The translations under genes and the position numbers were made by a program. Shown here piece by piece: positions 46,998-55,196 of a stretch of DNA of 64,000 bases. Origin of the DNA: an uncultured Alphaproteobacteria bacterium (GTDB lineage Bacteria; Pseudomonadota; Alphaproteobacteria; Rhodospirillales; Rhodospirillaceae); contig LT599022.1 in NCBI GenBank assembly GCA_900079695.1, forward strand, positions 1,082,287 to 1,146,286, written 5' to 3'. The first letter of the stretch is position 1. Each line of letters opens with the position of its first letter. The notes below the pieces were generated by a model. The model made no database searches. It worked only from the letters and a program-made list of their open reading frames with translations, and was not told the DNA's origin.

Positions 46998-48233
46998 GTG
47001 AGCAAGCTCTCCCTGCCCAAGGATAAGATCAAGGTCGTGCTGCTCGAAGGCATCCACGACAACGCGGTGCACGCGCTCAACGTCGCGGGCTACACCAACG
47101 TCGACTGCTACCCCGGCGCGCTCGACGGCGTCGCGCTGCGCGAGGCGATCGCCGACGCCCACATCGTCGGCATCCGCTCGCGCACCCGCCTCACTCGTCA
47201 GGTGATCGCGCAGGCGCCGAAGCTGATGGCGGTCGGATGCTTCTGCATCGGCACCAACCAGGTGGACCTCTCGGCCGCGAAGATGGCGGGCATTCCGGTG
47301 TTCAACGCGCCCTATTCCAACACCCGTTCGGTGGCGGAGCTGGTGCTCGGCGAGATGATCATGCTCTATCGCGGCGTGCCCGAGAAATCCGCCGCCGCGC
47401 ACGCGGGCAAGTGGCTGAAGTCGGCCAAGGGCAGCCACGAGGTGCGCGGCAAGAAGCTCGGCATCGTCGGCTACGGCCATATCGGCTCGCAGCTGTCGAT
47501 CCTCGCCGAGGCGCTCGGCCTGGAGGTGCAGTACTTCGACGTCGTCAACAAGCTGGCGCTCGGCAACGCCAAGGCCTGCCACACCCTCGACCAGTTGCTG
47601 CGCACCTCCGACATCGTCTCGCTGCACGTCCCCGCGACGCCGGAAACCCGCGACATGATCGGCGAGGCCGAACTCTCCCTGATGAAGCCCGGCGCGCTGC
47701 TGATCAACGCCTCGCGCGGCAACGTGGTGGCGATCGAGGCGCTCGCCGCGGCGCTCGACGACGGCCGCCTCGGCGGCGCGGCGATCGACGTCTTCCCCAC
47801 CGAGCCCGCCGACGGCGACGAGGAGTTCGTCTCCCCGCTGCGCGGCCGGCCCAACGTCATCCTCACCCCGCACGTCGGCGGCTCCACCCAGGAGGCCCAG
47901 GCGAACATCGGCACCGAGGTGGCGGACAAGCTCGTCACCTATTCCGACAACGGCTCGACCCTCGGCGCGGTCAACTTCATGGAGCTGGCGCTGCCGCTGC
48001 AGGGCACCGCGACCCGCTTCATGCACATCCACCGCAACGTGCCGGGCGTGATCTCGCGCATCAACGAGATCTTCTCCGGCAAGGGCATCAACATCTCCGG
48101 CCAGTACCTGCGCACCGACGGCGAGATCGGCTACGTGGTGGTCGACGTCGAGGCCGAGATCGAACCCGGCCAGGGCTTCCGCAAGGCGCTCGACGCCATC
48201 GACGGCACGATCCGCTCGCGCTTCCTGTTCTGA
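46998..48233 (+). CDS. serA: D-3-phosphoglycerate dehydrogenase
   Basis: 411 residues, the SerA type with one C-terminal ACT domain (E. coli size). First step of serine synthesis. NAD motif IVGYGHIGSQLSILAE, catalytic His in ILTPHVGGSTQEAQ, Glu/Arg in LINASRGNVV, and the ACT domain HIHRNVPGVISRINEIFSGKGINISGQYLRT binding serine for feedback inhibition. The start is GTG46998. Alone in its transcription unit; followed by a strong terminator. Confidence 0.94.
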   Translation: MSKLSLPKDKIKVVLLEGIHDNAVHALNVAGYTNVDCYPGALDGVALREAIADAHIVGIRSRTRLTRQVIAQAPKLMAVGCFCIGTNQVDLSAAKMAGIPVFNAPYSNTRSVAELVLGEMIMLYRGVPEKSAAAHAGKWLKSAKGSHEVRGKKLGIVGYGHIGSQLSILAEALGLEVQYFDVVNKLALGNAKACHTLDQLLRTSDIVSLHVPATPETRDMIGEAELSLMKPGALLINASRGNVVAIEALAAALDDGRLGGAAIDVFPTEPADGDEEFVSPLRGRPNVILTPHVGGSTQEAQANIGTEVADKLVTYSDNGSTLGAVNFMELALPLQGTATRFMHIHRNVPGVISRINEIFSGKGINISGQYLRTDGEIGYVVVDVEAEIEPGQGFRKALDAIDGTIRSRFLF

Positions 48234-48250
48234 GCCGCGCCGCTCAGGCA

Positions 48251-48291
48251 AACGAAAGCCGCCCGGGGAACACCCCCGGGCGGCTTTCGTT
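48251..48291. terminator. Strong terminator after serA
   Basis: 18-bp perfect stem AACGAAAGCCGCCCGGGG (48251-48268) / CCCCGGGCGGCTTTCGTT (48274-48291) with a 5-base loop, followed by TTTC. Serves serA and the convergent reductase gene. Confidence 0.92.
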
Positions 48292-48305
48292 TTCTACGGA
48301 TCGGA

Positions 48306-49316
48306 TCAGATCGGGCCGGAGCCGACGCCGAAGGTCTTCAGCGCCGCGTTGAGTTCGGCGAAATCCGCCTCCGAGAGCGCCAGCGACGCGGCGGGCAGCC
48401 AGCCGTCCACCTGCGCGGGCGAGCGCGCGCCGACGATCGCGGCGGTCACGCCGGGATTGGCGAGCGCCCACGCCACCGCCACCGCGCCGACGCCGACGCC
48501 GTGGCGCGCCGCGACCGGCTTCATCGCCTCGACGAACGCGAGGTTGCGGGTCAGCCGCTCGCCGACGAACTCGTCGGCCCGCGAACGCCAGTCGTTCGCC
48601 GGGAGCGACTTGGCGCGCTCGGCGGTGAAGCCGCCGGAGAGCAGGCCCGACTGCATCGGGCTGTAGACGATCACGCCGGTCTCGTGCGCGCGGCACCACG
48701 GCAGTTCGGCCGCTGCGGCGTCGCGGCGGATCGCCGAGAACGGCGGCTGGAGGGTGTCGACGTGGCCGAGCGCCTCGGCGCGGGCGAGCTGTTCGGCGTT
48801 GTGGTTGGACAGGCCGACGGCGCGCACCTTGCCCTCGGCCTTGAGGTCGAGGAGGGTCCGCCAATAGTCCTCGATCGGCGTGCCGTCCTCCGAGGGCCAG
48901 TGCACCTGATAGAGGTCGATGCGCTCGACGCCGAGACGCTTCAGCGACGCCTCGCACTCGCGCTTGAGGCTGGCACGGTCGGCGATGCGCGCCGGGCGGG
49001 CGTCGTGGTCGTCCGGGTTCCACACCAGGGCGCATTTGGTGAACACGTAGGGGCGTTCGGATTTCGGTATCGGCGCAAGCGCCTCGCGCACCACCTCCTC
49101 CGAGTGACCGAGGCCATAGACCGCGGCGGTGTCGATCCAGTTGATGCCGACCGAAACCGCGTGACGGATCGCCGCGATCGAGTCCGCGTCTTCCTGACTG
49201 CCCCAGCCGAACGCCCACCCCGCCCCGCCGATCGCCCAGGCGCCGAAGCCGACGCGGGTGATCTCCATATCGGTCCGGCCGAACCGGCGGGTCGGCAAAT
49301 TCGTGGCAACAGACAT
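48306..49316 (-). CDS. Aldo/keto reductase
   Basis: 336 residues, (beta/alpha)8 NADPH-dependent oxidoreductase. Catalytic tetrad: Asp and Tyr in WIDTAAVYGLGHSEE, Lys in YVFTKCALVW, His in DLYQVHWPSEDG. VGLSNHNAEQL and VYSPMQSGLL are usual in this family. The closest kind is the YajO/YghZ-like general stress subfamily; substrate unknown. Confidence 0.9.
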   Translation of the reverse strand: MSVATNLPTRRFGRTDMEITRVGFGAWAIGGAGWAFGWGSQEDADSIAAIRHAVSVGINWIDTAAVYGLGHSEEVVREALAPIPKSERPYVFTKCALVWNPDDHDARPARIADRASLKRECEASLKRLGVERIDLYQVHWPSEDGTPIEDYWRTLLDLKAEGKVRAVGLSNHNAEQLARAEALGHVDTLQPPFSAIRRDAAAAELPWCRAHETGVIVYSPMQSGLLSGGFTAERAKSLPANDWRSRADEFVGERLTRNLAFVEAMKPVAARHGVGVGAVAVAWALANPGVTAAIVGARSPAQVDGWLPAASLALSEADFAELNAALKTFGVGSGPI

Positions 49317-49513
49317 CTCGGAAGCTCCTCAAGGCTGTAAGGGTCCACAAGTTATGGGCGCGCGCGGCGCGGATTTCAAAGGGCGAGTACGGCCGGACCG
49401 GCGACGCGCGAGCCCGCGCCGCGAACCGGCGGCCGAGCGCGAAAACTTTCGGTTGAGAAACTTTCGGGGGAGAGAGACGATCGTGGATATCGCCGACTGC
49501 CCGGAGGCCGACC

Positions 49514-49738
49514 ATGGCCGATTGCCCCTGCCTGCCGAAATGCCCGTTCTTCCTCGACCGCATGGCCGACATGCCGTCGATGGCGAACAAGCTCAAGGAC
49601 AAATACTGCCGCGACGACTTCGCGCACTGCGCCCGCTATATGGTGTTCAAGGCCCTCGGCCCCGGCAGGTCGCCCGATTCCCTGTTCCCGGCCCAGGTCG
49701 ATCAGGCGCGCAGGATCATCGCGGCGGCGCATCCCTGA
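49514..49738 (+). CDS. Small cysteine-rich protein of unknown function
   Basis: 74 residues with five cysteines: MADCPCLPKC near the start and YCRDDFAHCARYMVFKALG in the second half. The C-x-C-x3-C and C-x6-C spacing suggests a metal or iron-sulfur ligand set. No known function recognised. The frame has a good start (AGGCCG before ATG49514) and composition like its neighbours; 15 bases separate it from the convergent recQ. Confidence 0.65.
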   Translation: MADCPCLPKCPFFLDRMADMPSMANKLKDKYCRDDFAHCARYMVFKALGPGRSPDSLFPAQVDQARRIIAAAHP

Positions 49739-49753
49739 ATCGGGCGGCGGCGA

Positions 49754-51580
49754 TCATCCGGCGTGGCGCGCGATCACGTCGAGGAAGGCGTCGCCGTAGC
49801 GCTCCAGCTTCGACTGGCCGACGCCGGTGACGCCGAGCAGGGCGTCGCGGCTGCGCGGCCGCTCGGTGGCGAACGCCACCAGGGTGGTATCGGGGAAGAT
49901 CACGTAGGGCGGCACCGATAGCTCCTTCGCGATCGCGGTGCGGGTCGCGCGCAGGTCCTCGAACAGCGCCTTGTCGGCCCCCGCCAGCGCCGAGCGCGCG
50001 CTCGCCGTGCGGCTCGCCGCGGCGGCCTTGCCGGAAGTCGGGCGGTCCTTGCGGAAACGTACCGCGCGCTCGCGCCGGAACACCGAGCGCGCCTCGGGCG
50101 CAAGCTTGAGCGCGCCGAACGCGGCGTGGTCGACCACCACCAGTCCCGCGGCGAGAAGCTGGCGGTAGATCGACTGCCAGGTTTTCGCCGGAAGGTCCCG
50201 CCCCTGGCCGAACACCGGAATCGCATCGTGGCCGTGGCGGGCGGTGCGCTCGTTGACGTTGCCCACCAGCACGTCGACCAGATGGCCGACGCCGAAGCGC
50301 TCGCCGGTGCGGTACACCGCCGCCAGCGCCTTGATCGCCGCCTCGGTGCCGTCCCAGGTTTCCACCGGGTTGCGGCAGGTGTCGCAGTTGCCGCAGCCGC
50401 CGGGATGCGCCTCGCCGAAGTACCCCAGAAGCGCCTGACGGCGGCACCCCGGCGTCTCGCAGATCGCCAGCAGGGCGTTGAGCTTGGCCCGCTCCACCCG
50501 CTTGACGTCGTCGTCCGCGCCGCCCTCCTCGATCATCCGGCTGCGCTGGATCACGTCGGCCATGCCGTAGACCATCCACGCTTCCGACGGCAGACCGTCG
50601 CGCCCGGCGCGGCCGGTTTCCTGATAATAGGCCTCCACCGACCCCGGCAGGTCGAGATGCGCGACGTAGCGCACGTTGGGCTTGTCCACCCCCATGCCGA
50701 ACGCCACCGTCGCCACCAGGCACAGGTCCTCCTCCTTGAGGAAGGCGTCCTGATGGGCGTCGCGGGTCCGGCGGTCCATCCCCGCGTGATAGGCGAGCGC
50801 GCGAACCCCCTGCGCGTTCAGCCACGCCGCGGTGTCTTCCACCTTGGCGCGGGAAAGGCAATAGACGATGCCGCTCTCGCCCTTGTGGCGGGAAAGGAAG
50901 TGCAGAAGCTGGCGGCGCGGCTGGTCGCGCTCGACGATCTCGTAGCTGATGTTCGGCCGGTTGAACGAGGTCGAGAACACCTCCACCGAGAACATCCCCA
51001 ACTGCGCGACGATGTCCTCTCGGGTGTGGGCGTCGGCGGTGGCGGTCAGCGCCACCCGCGGCACGCCGGGGAACAGTTCGCCCAACCGCCCGAGCTCGCG
51101 GTACTCGGGGCGGAAATCGTGCCCCCATTGCGACACGCAGTGCGCCTCGTCGATCGCGAACAGCGCGATCCGCGCCCGCCCGAGCATCTCGCGGAAGCCC
51201 GGCGTCGCCACCCGCTCCGGCGTGACGTACAGCAGGTCGAGCGCCCCCGCCCCCAGCGCGCCCCGCACCTCGGCATACTCCTCGCGCGTCAGCGACGAAT
51301 TCAGCGCCGCCGCGCGCACGCCGCGCTGCCGCAACGCCTCCACCTGATCGCGCATCAACGCGATCAGCGGCGAGATCACCACGCCGACACCTTCGCGGCA
51401 CAGCGCCGGAATCTGAAAGCACAGCGACTTGCCCGCGCCGGTGGGGAACAGCACCACCGCGTCGCCGCCCGCGATCACGTGCGCCACCACCTCCGCCTGC
51501 CGCCCGCGAAACGCGGAAAACCCGTAAACCCGCCTGAGCACCTCAAGCGGATCGGGCGGAACGGAAACGGGAAGAGTCAT
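49754..51580 (-). CDS. recQ: ATP-dependent DNA helicase RecQ
   Basis: 608 residues. 3'-5' helicase that unwinds forks, D-loops and quadruplex-like DNA. Walker [17 protein letters not shown] in [19 protein letters not shown], motif [11 protein letters not shown]. Zinc-binding Cys in [29 protein letters not shown], winged helix, and HRDC domain at the C-terminus ([16 protein letters not shown]...[18 protein letters not shown]). ATG51580 ([11 protein letters not shown]) is used; the longer upstream frame covers AT-richer DNA without a helicase-like N-terminus. Confidence 0.94.
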   Translation of the reverse strand: MTLPVSVPPDPLEVLRRVYGFSAFRGRQAEVVAHVIAGGDAVVLFPTGAGKSLCFQIPALCREGVGVVISPLIALMRDQVEALRQRGVRAAALNSSLTREEYAEVRGALGAGALDLLYVTPERVATPGFREMLGRARIALFAIDEAHCVSQWGHDFRPEYRELGRLGELFPGVPRVALTATADAHTREDIVAQLGMFSVEVFSTSFNRPNISYEIVERDQPRRQLLHFLSRHKGESGIVYCLSRAKVEDTAAWLNAQGVRALAYHAGMDRRTRDAHQDAFLKEEDLCLVATVAFGMGVDKPNVRYVAHLDLPGSVEAYYQETGRAGRDGLPSEAWMVYGMADVIQRSRMIEEGGADDDVKRVERAKLNALLAICETPGCRRQALLGYFGEAHPGGCGNCDTCRNPVETWDGTEAAIKALAAVYRTGERFGVGHLVDVLVGNVNERTARHGHDAIPVFGQGRDLPAKTWQSIYRQLLAAGLVVVDHAAFGALKLAPEARSVFRRERAVRFRKDRPTSGKAAAASRTASARSALAGADKALFEDLRATRTAIAKELSVPPYVIFPDTTLVAFATERPRSRDALLGVTGVGQSKLERYGDAFLDVIARHAG

Positions 51581-51973
51581 AACGGCACTCGAAGCTCGAC
51601 CACTCGGCGGACGCGGAAAACCCTTGCGGACGGAAAAACCCCTGCGGGGGATTCGTCCCCCGCGCCCCCATTCGCAGGACAACGGCGCGGGTTTCCCAAA
51701 CGCGCAAGACCTTGCCACATCCACCCCGATCCGTCACGGGCGAATGGGAATGAGGGGGCCGGAAGCAGAACATCCGCTATTCGGCAACAGGCGTGGTGCT
51801 TCTGGCGTTCAAGCTTAAACGGGATGAAGAAGTCCAGGGCATATCAGAGGAGAAGAGCCGTCTCGCGGGCCCGTACGGCTCGGGGGAAGGTGCGGAATTC
51901 GCTTTAATGAGCGCGGCGGAATCAATGTGGGACGCAGTGAGGTTGCGGGCACATTCACGGACACTCATGCGCT
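51581..51973. other. 393-bp low-GC gap before the ferric-reductase-like gene
   Basis: GC falls to about 55-60% from roughly 70% in the neighbours. The frames present are short, unlike any known protein, and lack convincing ribosome binding sites. No inverted or direct repeat of insertion-sequence type was found. Probably the left edge of acquired DNA. Confidence 0.4.
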
Positions 51974-53320
51974 TCAACGCATTTCAAAAAATTCTTGGTG
52001 ATAGCGTTGTTCGACCGGGAAGCCCTGCGCGGCGAAGTCCTCGCGTAGCGCTTGGCCGAATTCTACCGGCCCACAGAACCATATGCTGCTCCCAGCCCAA
52101 TCGGGCACGGCCTCACGGATGCGTTGCCCGGTCAGCCTTCCGTCGCGGGTATTGATCACGACGTGCAACCGGATGCGCGCCGCACGGGCGTCTTCGGCAA
52201 GTTGGTCGAGCGCCGCGGCATCAATCTCGCGCGTGGAATGGAAAAGATCGATTCTCTGCCGACGGCCATTGGGCGCAACGGTGGCGAGTTCGTTCAGTCG
52301 CGCGATGAACGGGGTAATGCCGATGCCTGCCCCGATCCAGATCTGTTGTGGCAGTTCGTCCTCGAAGGTGAAGCAGCCATAGGGACCTTCAATCGTGACA
52401 TCCTGGCCAACGCTGAGCTTGTCAACGAGGCCGGTCGTGTGGTCGCCAAGTTCCTTGGTGATGAAGCTTAGCCGCGGATCTTGCGGCTTCCACGCGGAGG
52501 CGATGGTGTAGGGGTGGGCCCCCTCACCCTGATTCGATGTTACGAAGGCGAACTGCCCGGGCCGATGCCCAGGCCATCCGGGATTCATCCGAATGGTCGT
52601 TCGAAGGGAACGAATCCCTGGGTAATTGACCAGTTCGACGATCTTTCCTGCGACACGGCGTCCGGTTCCGATGCGGCCCAATAGCGAGACTCCGGCAGCG
52701 TAGCTGCCCGCGATCATCAATGCTGCAAGAAGCGGCCCCATCGGAGTGAGCCACGTGCTGTAATCGACCAGCACGAAGGAGTGGAAGACAAGCACGAGGT
52801 ACGCCACGGCAACCAATCGATGGCTGTAGCGGAACAACCGGTAGGGAATCAGCTTGACGAGCGCAATCGCGAGCAGGATCGCCATCGCATAGAAAGCCCA
52901 CTCGCCAAGCCCTTCGGCAGTACCGCGCAGGCTTAACAGGAAGCCATGGACTGGATCGGTGATTTCGGGGCGTGGTCCACGCGCGGGGCGAGAGAGCAAC
53001 CCAGCGCCCACGGCCCATTTCGGCGCTTTCGACCATAACCAGTGAAACACCGCCAACCCGAGGGCGCCGATCCCGAGCCATTTGTGCAACCGGTAGGTTT
53101 TGTCGAGTCCGCCGAGCAGGGGTTCTAGCCATCGGGGCCGTAGCGACAGAATCATAGCCACGCTCATTGCGGCAATCGACAGCGTTCCAGAAAGTTGAAT
53201 GGCGTAATCACGCAACTTAAAAAACGACCCGGCGGAAAATATCGAGGGGTTGAGCGCTATCCAAGACAGCATAAGAACGATCCAAAATCCCCAGAACAGT
53301 CGGGCGTTCGAGCGTGTCAT
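51974..53320 (-). CDS. Ferric-reductase-like transmembrane flavocytochrome
   Basis: 448 residues with the NOX/FRE architecture: six or so membrane helices with paired heme histidines (HKWLGIGALGLAVFH, and SHRLVAVAYLVLVFH), then a flavoprotein domain with FAD-binding HPYTIAS and NAD(P)H motifs GAGIGITPF and IWFCGPVEFG. It would pass electrons from NAD(P)H across the membrane to a metal or oxygen acceptor. Base composition is lower in GC than the flanks, which suggests transfer. The start ATG53320 is followed by a membrane helix (FWGFWIVLMLSWIAL). Confidence 0.85.
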   Translation of the reverse strand: MTRSNARLFWGFWIVLMLSWIALNPSIFSAGSFFKLRDYAIQLSGTLSIAAMSVAMILSLRPRWLEPLLGGLDKTYRLHKWLGIGALGLAVFHWLWSKAPKWAVGAGLLSRPARGPRPEITDPVHGFLLSLRGTAEGLGEWAFYAMAILLAIALVKLIPYRLFRYSHRLVAVAYLVLVFHSFVLVDYSTWLTPMGPLLAALMIAGSYAAGVSLLGRIGTGRRVAGKIVELVNYPGIRSLRTTIRMNPGWPGHRPGQFAFVTSNQGEGAHPYTIASAWKPQDPRLSFITKELGDHTTGLVDKLSVGQDVTIEGPYGCFTFEDELPQQIWIGAGIGITPFIARLNELATVAPNGRRQRIDLFHSTREIDAAALDQLAEDARAARIRLHVVINTRDGRLTGQRIREAVPDWAGSSIWFCGPVEFGQALREDFAAQGFPVEQRYHQEFFEMR

Positions 53321-53508
53321 CGCGAAGGTCTTTCACATTACGTCAAGATATTGGGCAGTGGTGGCGTGCCATGTGCGCGGCGCTCGTGGCTTCAAGTGCG
53401 TTCGCGCGTTCGCTCCGCGATGGAAGGCGGGCATCGGGGAACTGCAGCGCTCTGTCACGTGGGGAGAGCCAGCCTAGCGAGATTGACCGAAAGTAGCGAG
53501 ATTGACGG

Positions 53509-53772
53509 TTATTTGGCAGTCAGGTCTTTCTTCATGCGCAAATAATCCTCCTGGGAAAGCTCCCCGGAAACATAGCGCTTGCCGAGGAGGTCGAGCGCGG
53601 GATCGCGCCCCTGCCGACAACCACCCCGGCCGCGAAACAGCGCGACCACCATGTAAATCACGATTCCCCAGAACAACAGGTGTGTAACGCCGCCGAATGC
53701 AAAGAACGGCCACGACCATTCGCCGCCCTGTCCACCGATCATCCAACCGCCGTGACCGCCATATCCCCACAT
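53509..53772 (-). CDS. Small SHOCT-domain membrane protein
   Basis: 87 residues. One membrane helix (GVTHLLFWGIVIYMVVALF) after a Gly/Trp-rich N-terminus, and a C-terminal SHOCT motif (DLLGKRYVSGELSQEDYLRMKKDL). GGAGG lies five bases before ATG53772, which is therefore preferred to ATG53784. Such proteins often occur in metal-resistance clusters; here it sits near the flavocytochrome in low-GC DNA. Confidence 0.75.
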   Translation of the reverse strand: MWGYGGHGGWMIGGQGGEWSWPFFAFGGVTHLLFWGIVIYMVVALFRGRGGCRQGRDPALDLLGKRYVSGELSQEDYLRMKKDLTAK

Positions 53773-54144
53773 TGCATCCTCCATTCCAATCGGTTTTTCG
53801 ATGTTCCCATCGTGCGCTTCAAGTGTCGCAACCCTTTGTCCGAAAATCGGAAAGATGTCGCAAATCGTGTCAGCGAGGATGACAGGATGGGCAGCAGGGA
53901 TTCAAAGCCCGCCTCATGCGATATTTACGGCATGGAGACCCGCAACTTTCCGCCCATTCCTGGCGCGGCACGGTGACCATCCGCGGCGACTGGGAATCTC
54001 CGGTCTGGCGTTATCTCCGCAATGTCCTGGCCGTCTTTGTCCGAGAATCCGGCTTCTAAGGTCCAAAGCGGATCACGATCGGAATCCGAGGTCGTGGACA
54101 TTTTGACTCCAGGGACCTCTGCGTCTTGGTGAAGCGACGCTGGG
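53773..54144. other. Low-GC stretch between SHOCT gene and lipoprotein hydrolase
   Basis: About 370 bases with GC near 55%. It contains one possible short gene (listed separately) and nothing else recognisable; no att-like repeats were seen. Confidence 0.4.
53925..54101 (-). CDS. Possible 58-residue hypothetical protein
   Basis: Begins MSTTSDSDRDPLWTLEAGF and ends GGKLRVSMP. CTGGAG lies five bases before ATG54101. Composition is like the surrounding low-GC segment. Not recognised; may be non-coding. Confidence 0.3.
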   Translation of the reverse strand: MSTTSDSDRDPLWTLEAGFSDKDGQDIAEITPDRRFPVAADGHRAAPGMGGKLRVSMP

Positions 54145-54993
54145 CTATTCCGCAGAATCTGGCACGGCACACGACGGCAGAGCCGTCGCGACGTGCGTCC
54201 GCCATACTTGTTCCCATCTGTCCTCGTGGGTTGCCGCCGGGGCCCGGATGATCCGAGCGCAACGGGGAGAGCCCTGTGCGCCGACGAAACGTTGCGCGAC
54301 GAACGGCGGGACGACTTTGTCATCTTCGCCGACCCAATGAATTTGCGGCAACGCCGCGAGGCGTAAGGCGTTGTCGATCGGATTGAGGGAATCCGGGGTG
54401 GCCGAAACGCGGTTATGCCGGTTGACCGCCGACACGTCGAGATTCCCGGCGACGGTCCGCAGAGACATTACGTCGGCGCGCCGTTCGGCCAACAGCGCAG
54501 CGATGGCGCCGCCCCCCGAGTATCCGACGAGATGGATCCCGTGTCCCGGAAACCCGGCAATCGCCTGATCCAGAGCCTCGCCCATCGACGCCACCACCTC
54601 CTCCGCATACCTTCGGCTCGTCCAATAGGCGACGCCACAGGCCGGATCGCTGCGGACGAACTGGCACGGCCGGGCCAAATAGACGACGTTGGGCGAAGGA
54701 TCGAGAACGGCGAGGCGCAGGCCCAGGGCGCGGATCGGCGTAGGATCGCCGGAGGGACGATTGCGGGAGATCCAGGCGAAGCCGTCGCCCTCGATGTAAA
54801 CGATCGGCGGCGCACCGGGATCGGAGATCCGCGTGAACCCGGCGATGCGGAAGGTCCGCGTCGTGAAGGACACGGCGGAAAACCCCGCATCCGCCGCGAT
54901 GCGCGAAGCTGCGGCGGTTCTGTCGGCGGGCGCGGCGCACGCGGCGAGCAGGCCGCAGATGGCAAAGGCCAGCCCAAGACGCGCGAGCCCCAT
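54145..54993 (-). CDS. Alpha/beta-hydrolase lipoprotein
   Basis: 282 residues. Signal peptide with lipobox (GLAFAICGLLAACAAP), so lipid-anchored in the envelope. The mature part is an alpha/beta hydrolase with nucleophile elbow GYSGGGAIA, oxyanion region YIEGDGFAW, DPACGVAYW, and acid/His end with LRLAALPQIHWVGEDDKVVPPF and PAATHED. Esterase or peptidase specificity unknown. ATG54993 is favoured over TTG55011. It is divergent from the histidine-kinase operon; the nearest GTCC-GGCC-GGAC palindrome is 43 bases upstream, so it may belong to the same regulon. Confidence 0.82.
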   Translation of the reverse strand: MGLARLGLAFAICGLLAACAAPADRTAAASRIAADAGFSAVSFTTRTFRIAGFTRISDPGAPPIVYIEGDGFAWISRNRPSGDPTPIRALGLRLAVLDPSPNVVYLARPCQFVRSDPACGVAYWTSRRYAEEVVASMGEALDQAIAGFPGHGIHLVGYSGGGAIAALLAERRADVMSLRTVAGNLDVSAVNRHNRVSATPDSLNPIDNALRLAALPQIHWVGEDDKVVPPFVAQRFVGAQGSPRCARIIRAPAATHEDRWEQVWRTHVATALPSCAVPDSAE

Positions 54994-55035
54994 GCAGATT
55001 CCCCACCCCAAAAGGACATTTCATCCGGAACGATC

Positions 55036-55047
55036 GTCCGGCCGGAC
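55036..55047. promoter_or_regulatory. Palindrome GTCC-GGCC-GGAC upstream of the lipoprotein hydrolase
   Basis: Perfect 12-bp palindrome GTCCGGCCGGAC; outer GTCC/GGAC match the half-site ends of the 18-bp operator at 55110-55127. Confidence 0.5.
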
Positions 55048-55089
55048 CCCTGCCCCCGATGTCGTAGCACGCCCGGGACGGAATGTCGC

Positions 55090-55101
55090 CGTCCCGGGAC
55101 G
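55090..55101. promoter_or_regulatory. Palindrome CGTCCCGGGACG
   Basis: Perfect 12-bp palindrome; centre 23 bp from the 18-bp operator, about two helical turns. Confidence 0.5.
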
Positions 55102-55109
55102 GCCGAGAC

Positions 55110-55127
55110 GTCCGGGAATTCCCGGAC
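55110..55127. promoter_or_regulatory. 18-bp operator upstream of the histidine-kinase operon
   Basis: GTCCGGGAATTCCCGGAC, perfect palindrome (GTCCGGGA-AT-TCCCGGAC type arms). TATTTA (55145-55150) downstream is a possible -10, so the site would lie near -35 to -45. An almost identical site is before the autotransporter. Confidence 0.7.
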
Positions 55128-55196
55128 AGTTCCCTGAATCTCCATATTTATGCGGCAATTCGCAATTGCCGTCGCGCATCCGGCACGTTATCGCTA

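Noticed and set aside
51793-52155. 120-residue plus-strand frame in the low-GC gap
   Set aside because: Overlaps the 3' end of the ferric-reductase-like gene and has no recognised sequence.
53474-53770. 98-residue minus-strand frame over the SHOCT gene
   Set aside because: Shadow; the SHOCT protein has the better start and a recognised domain.
51581-54144. Prophage or insertion sequence
   Set aside because: No integrase, transposase, terminal inverted repeats or target duplications were found; only composition suggests transfer.
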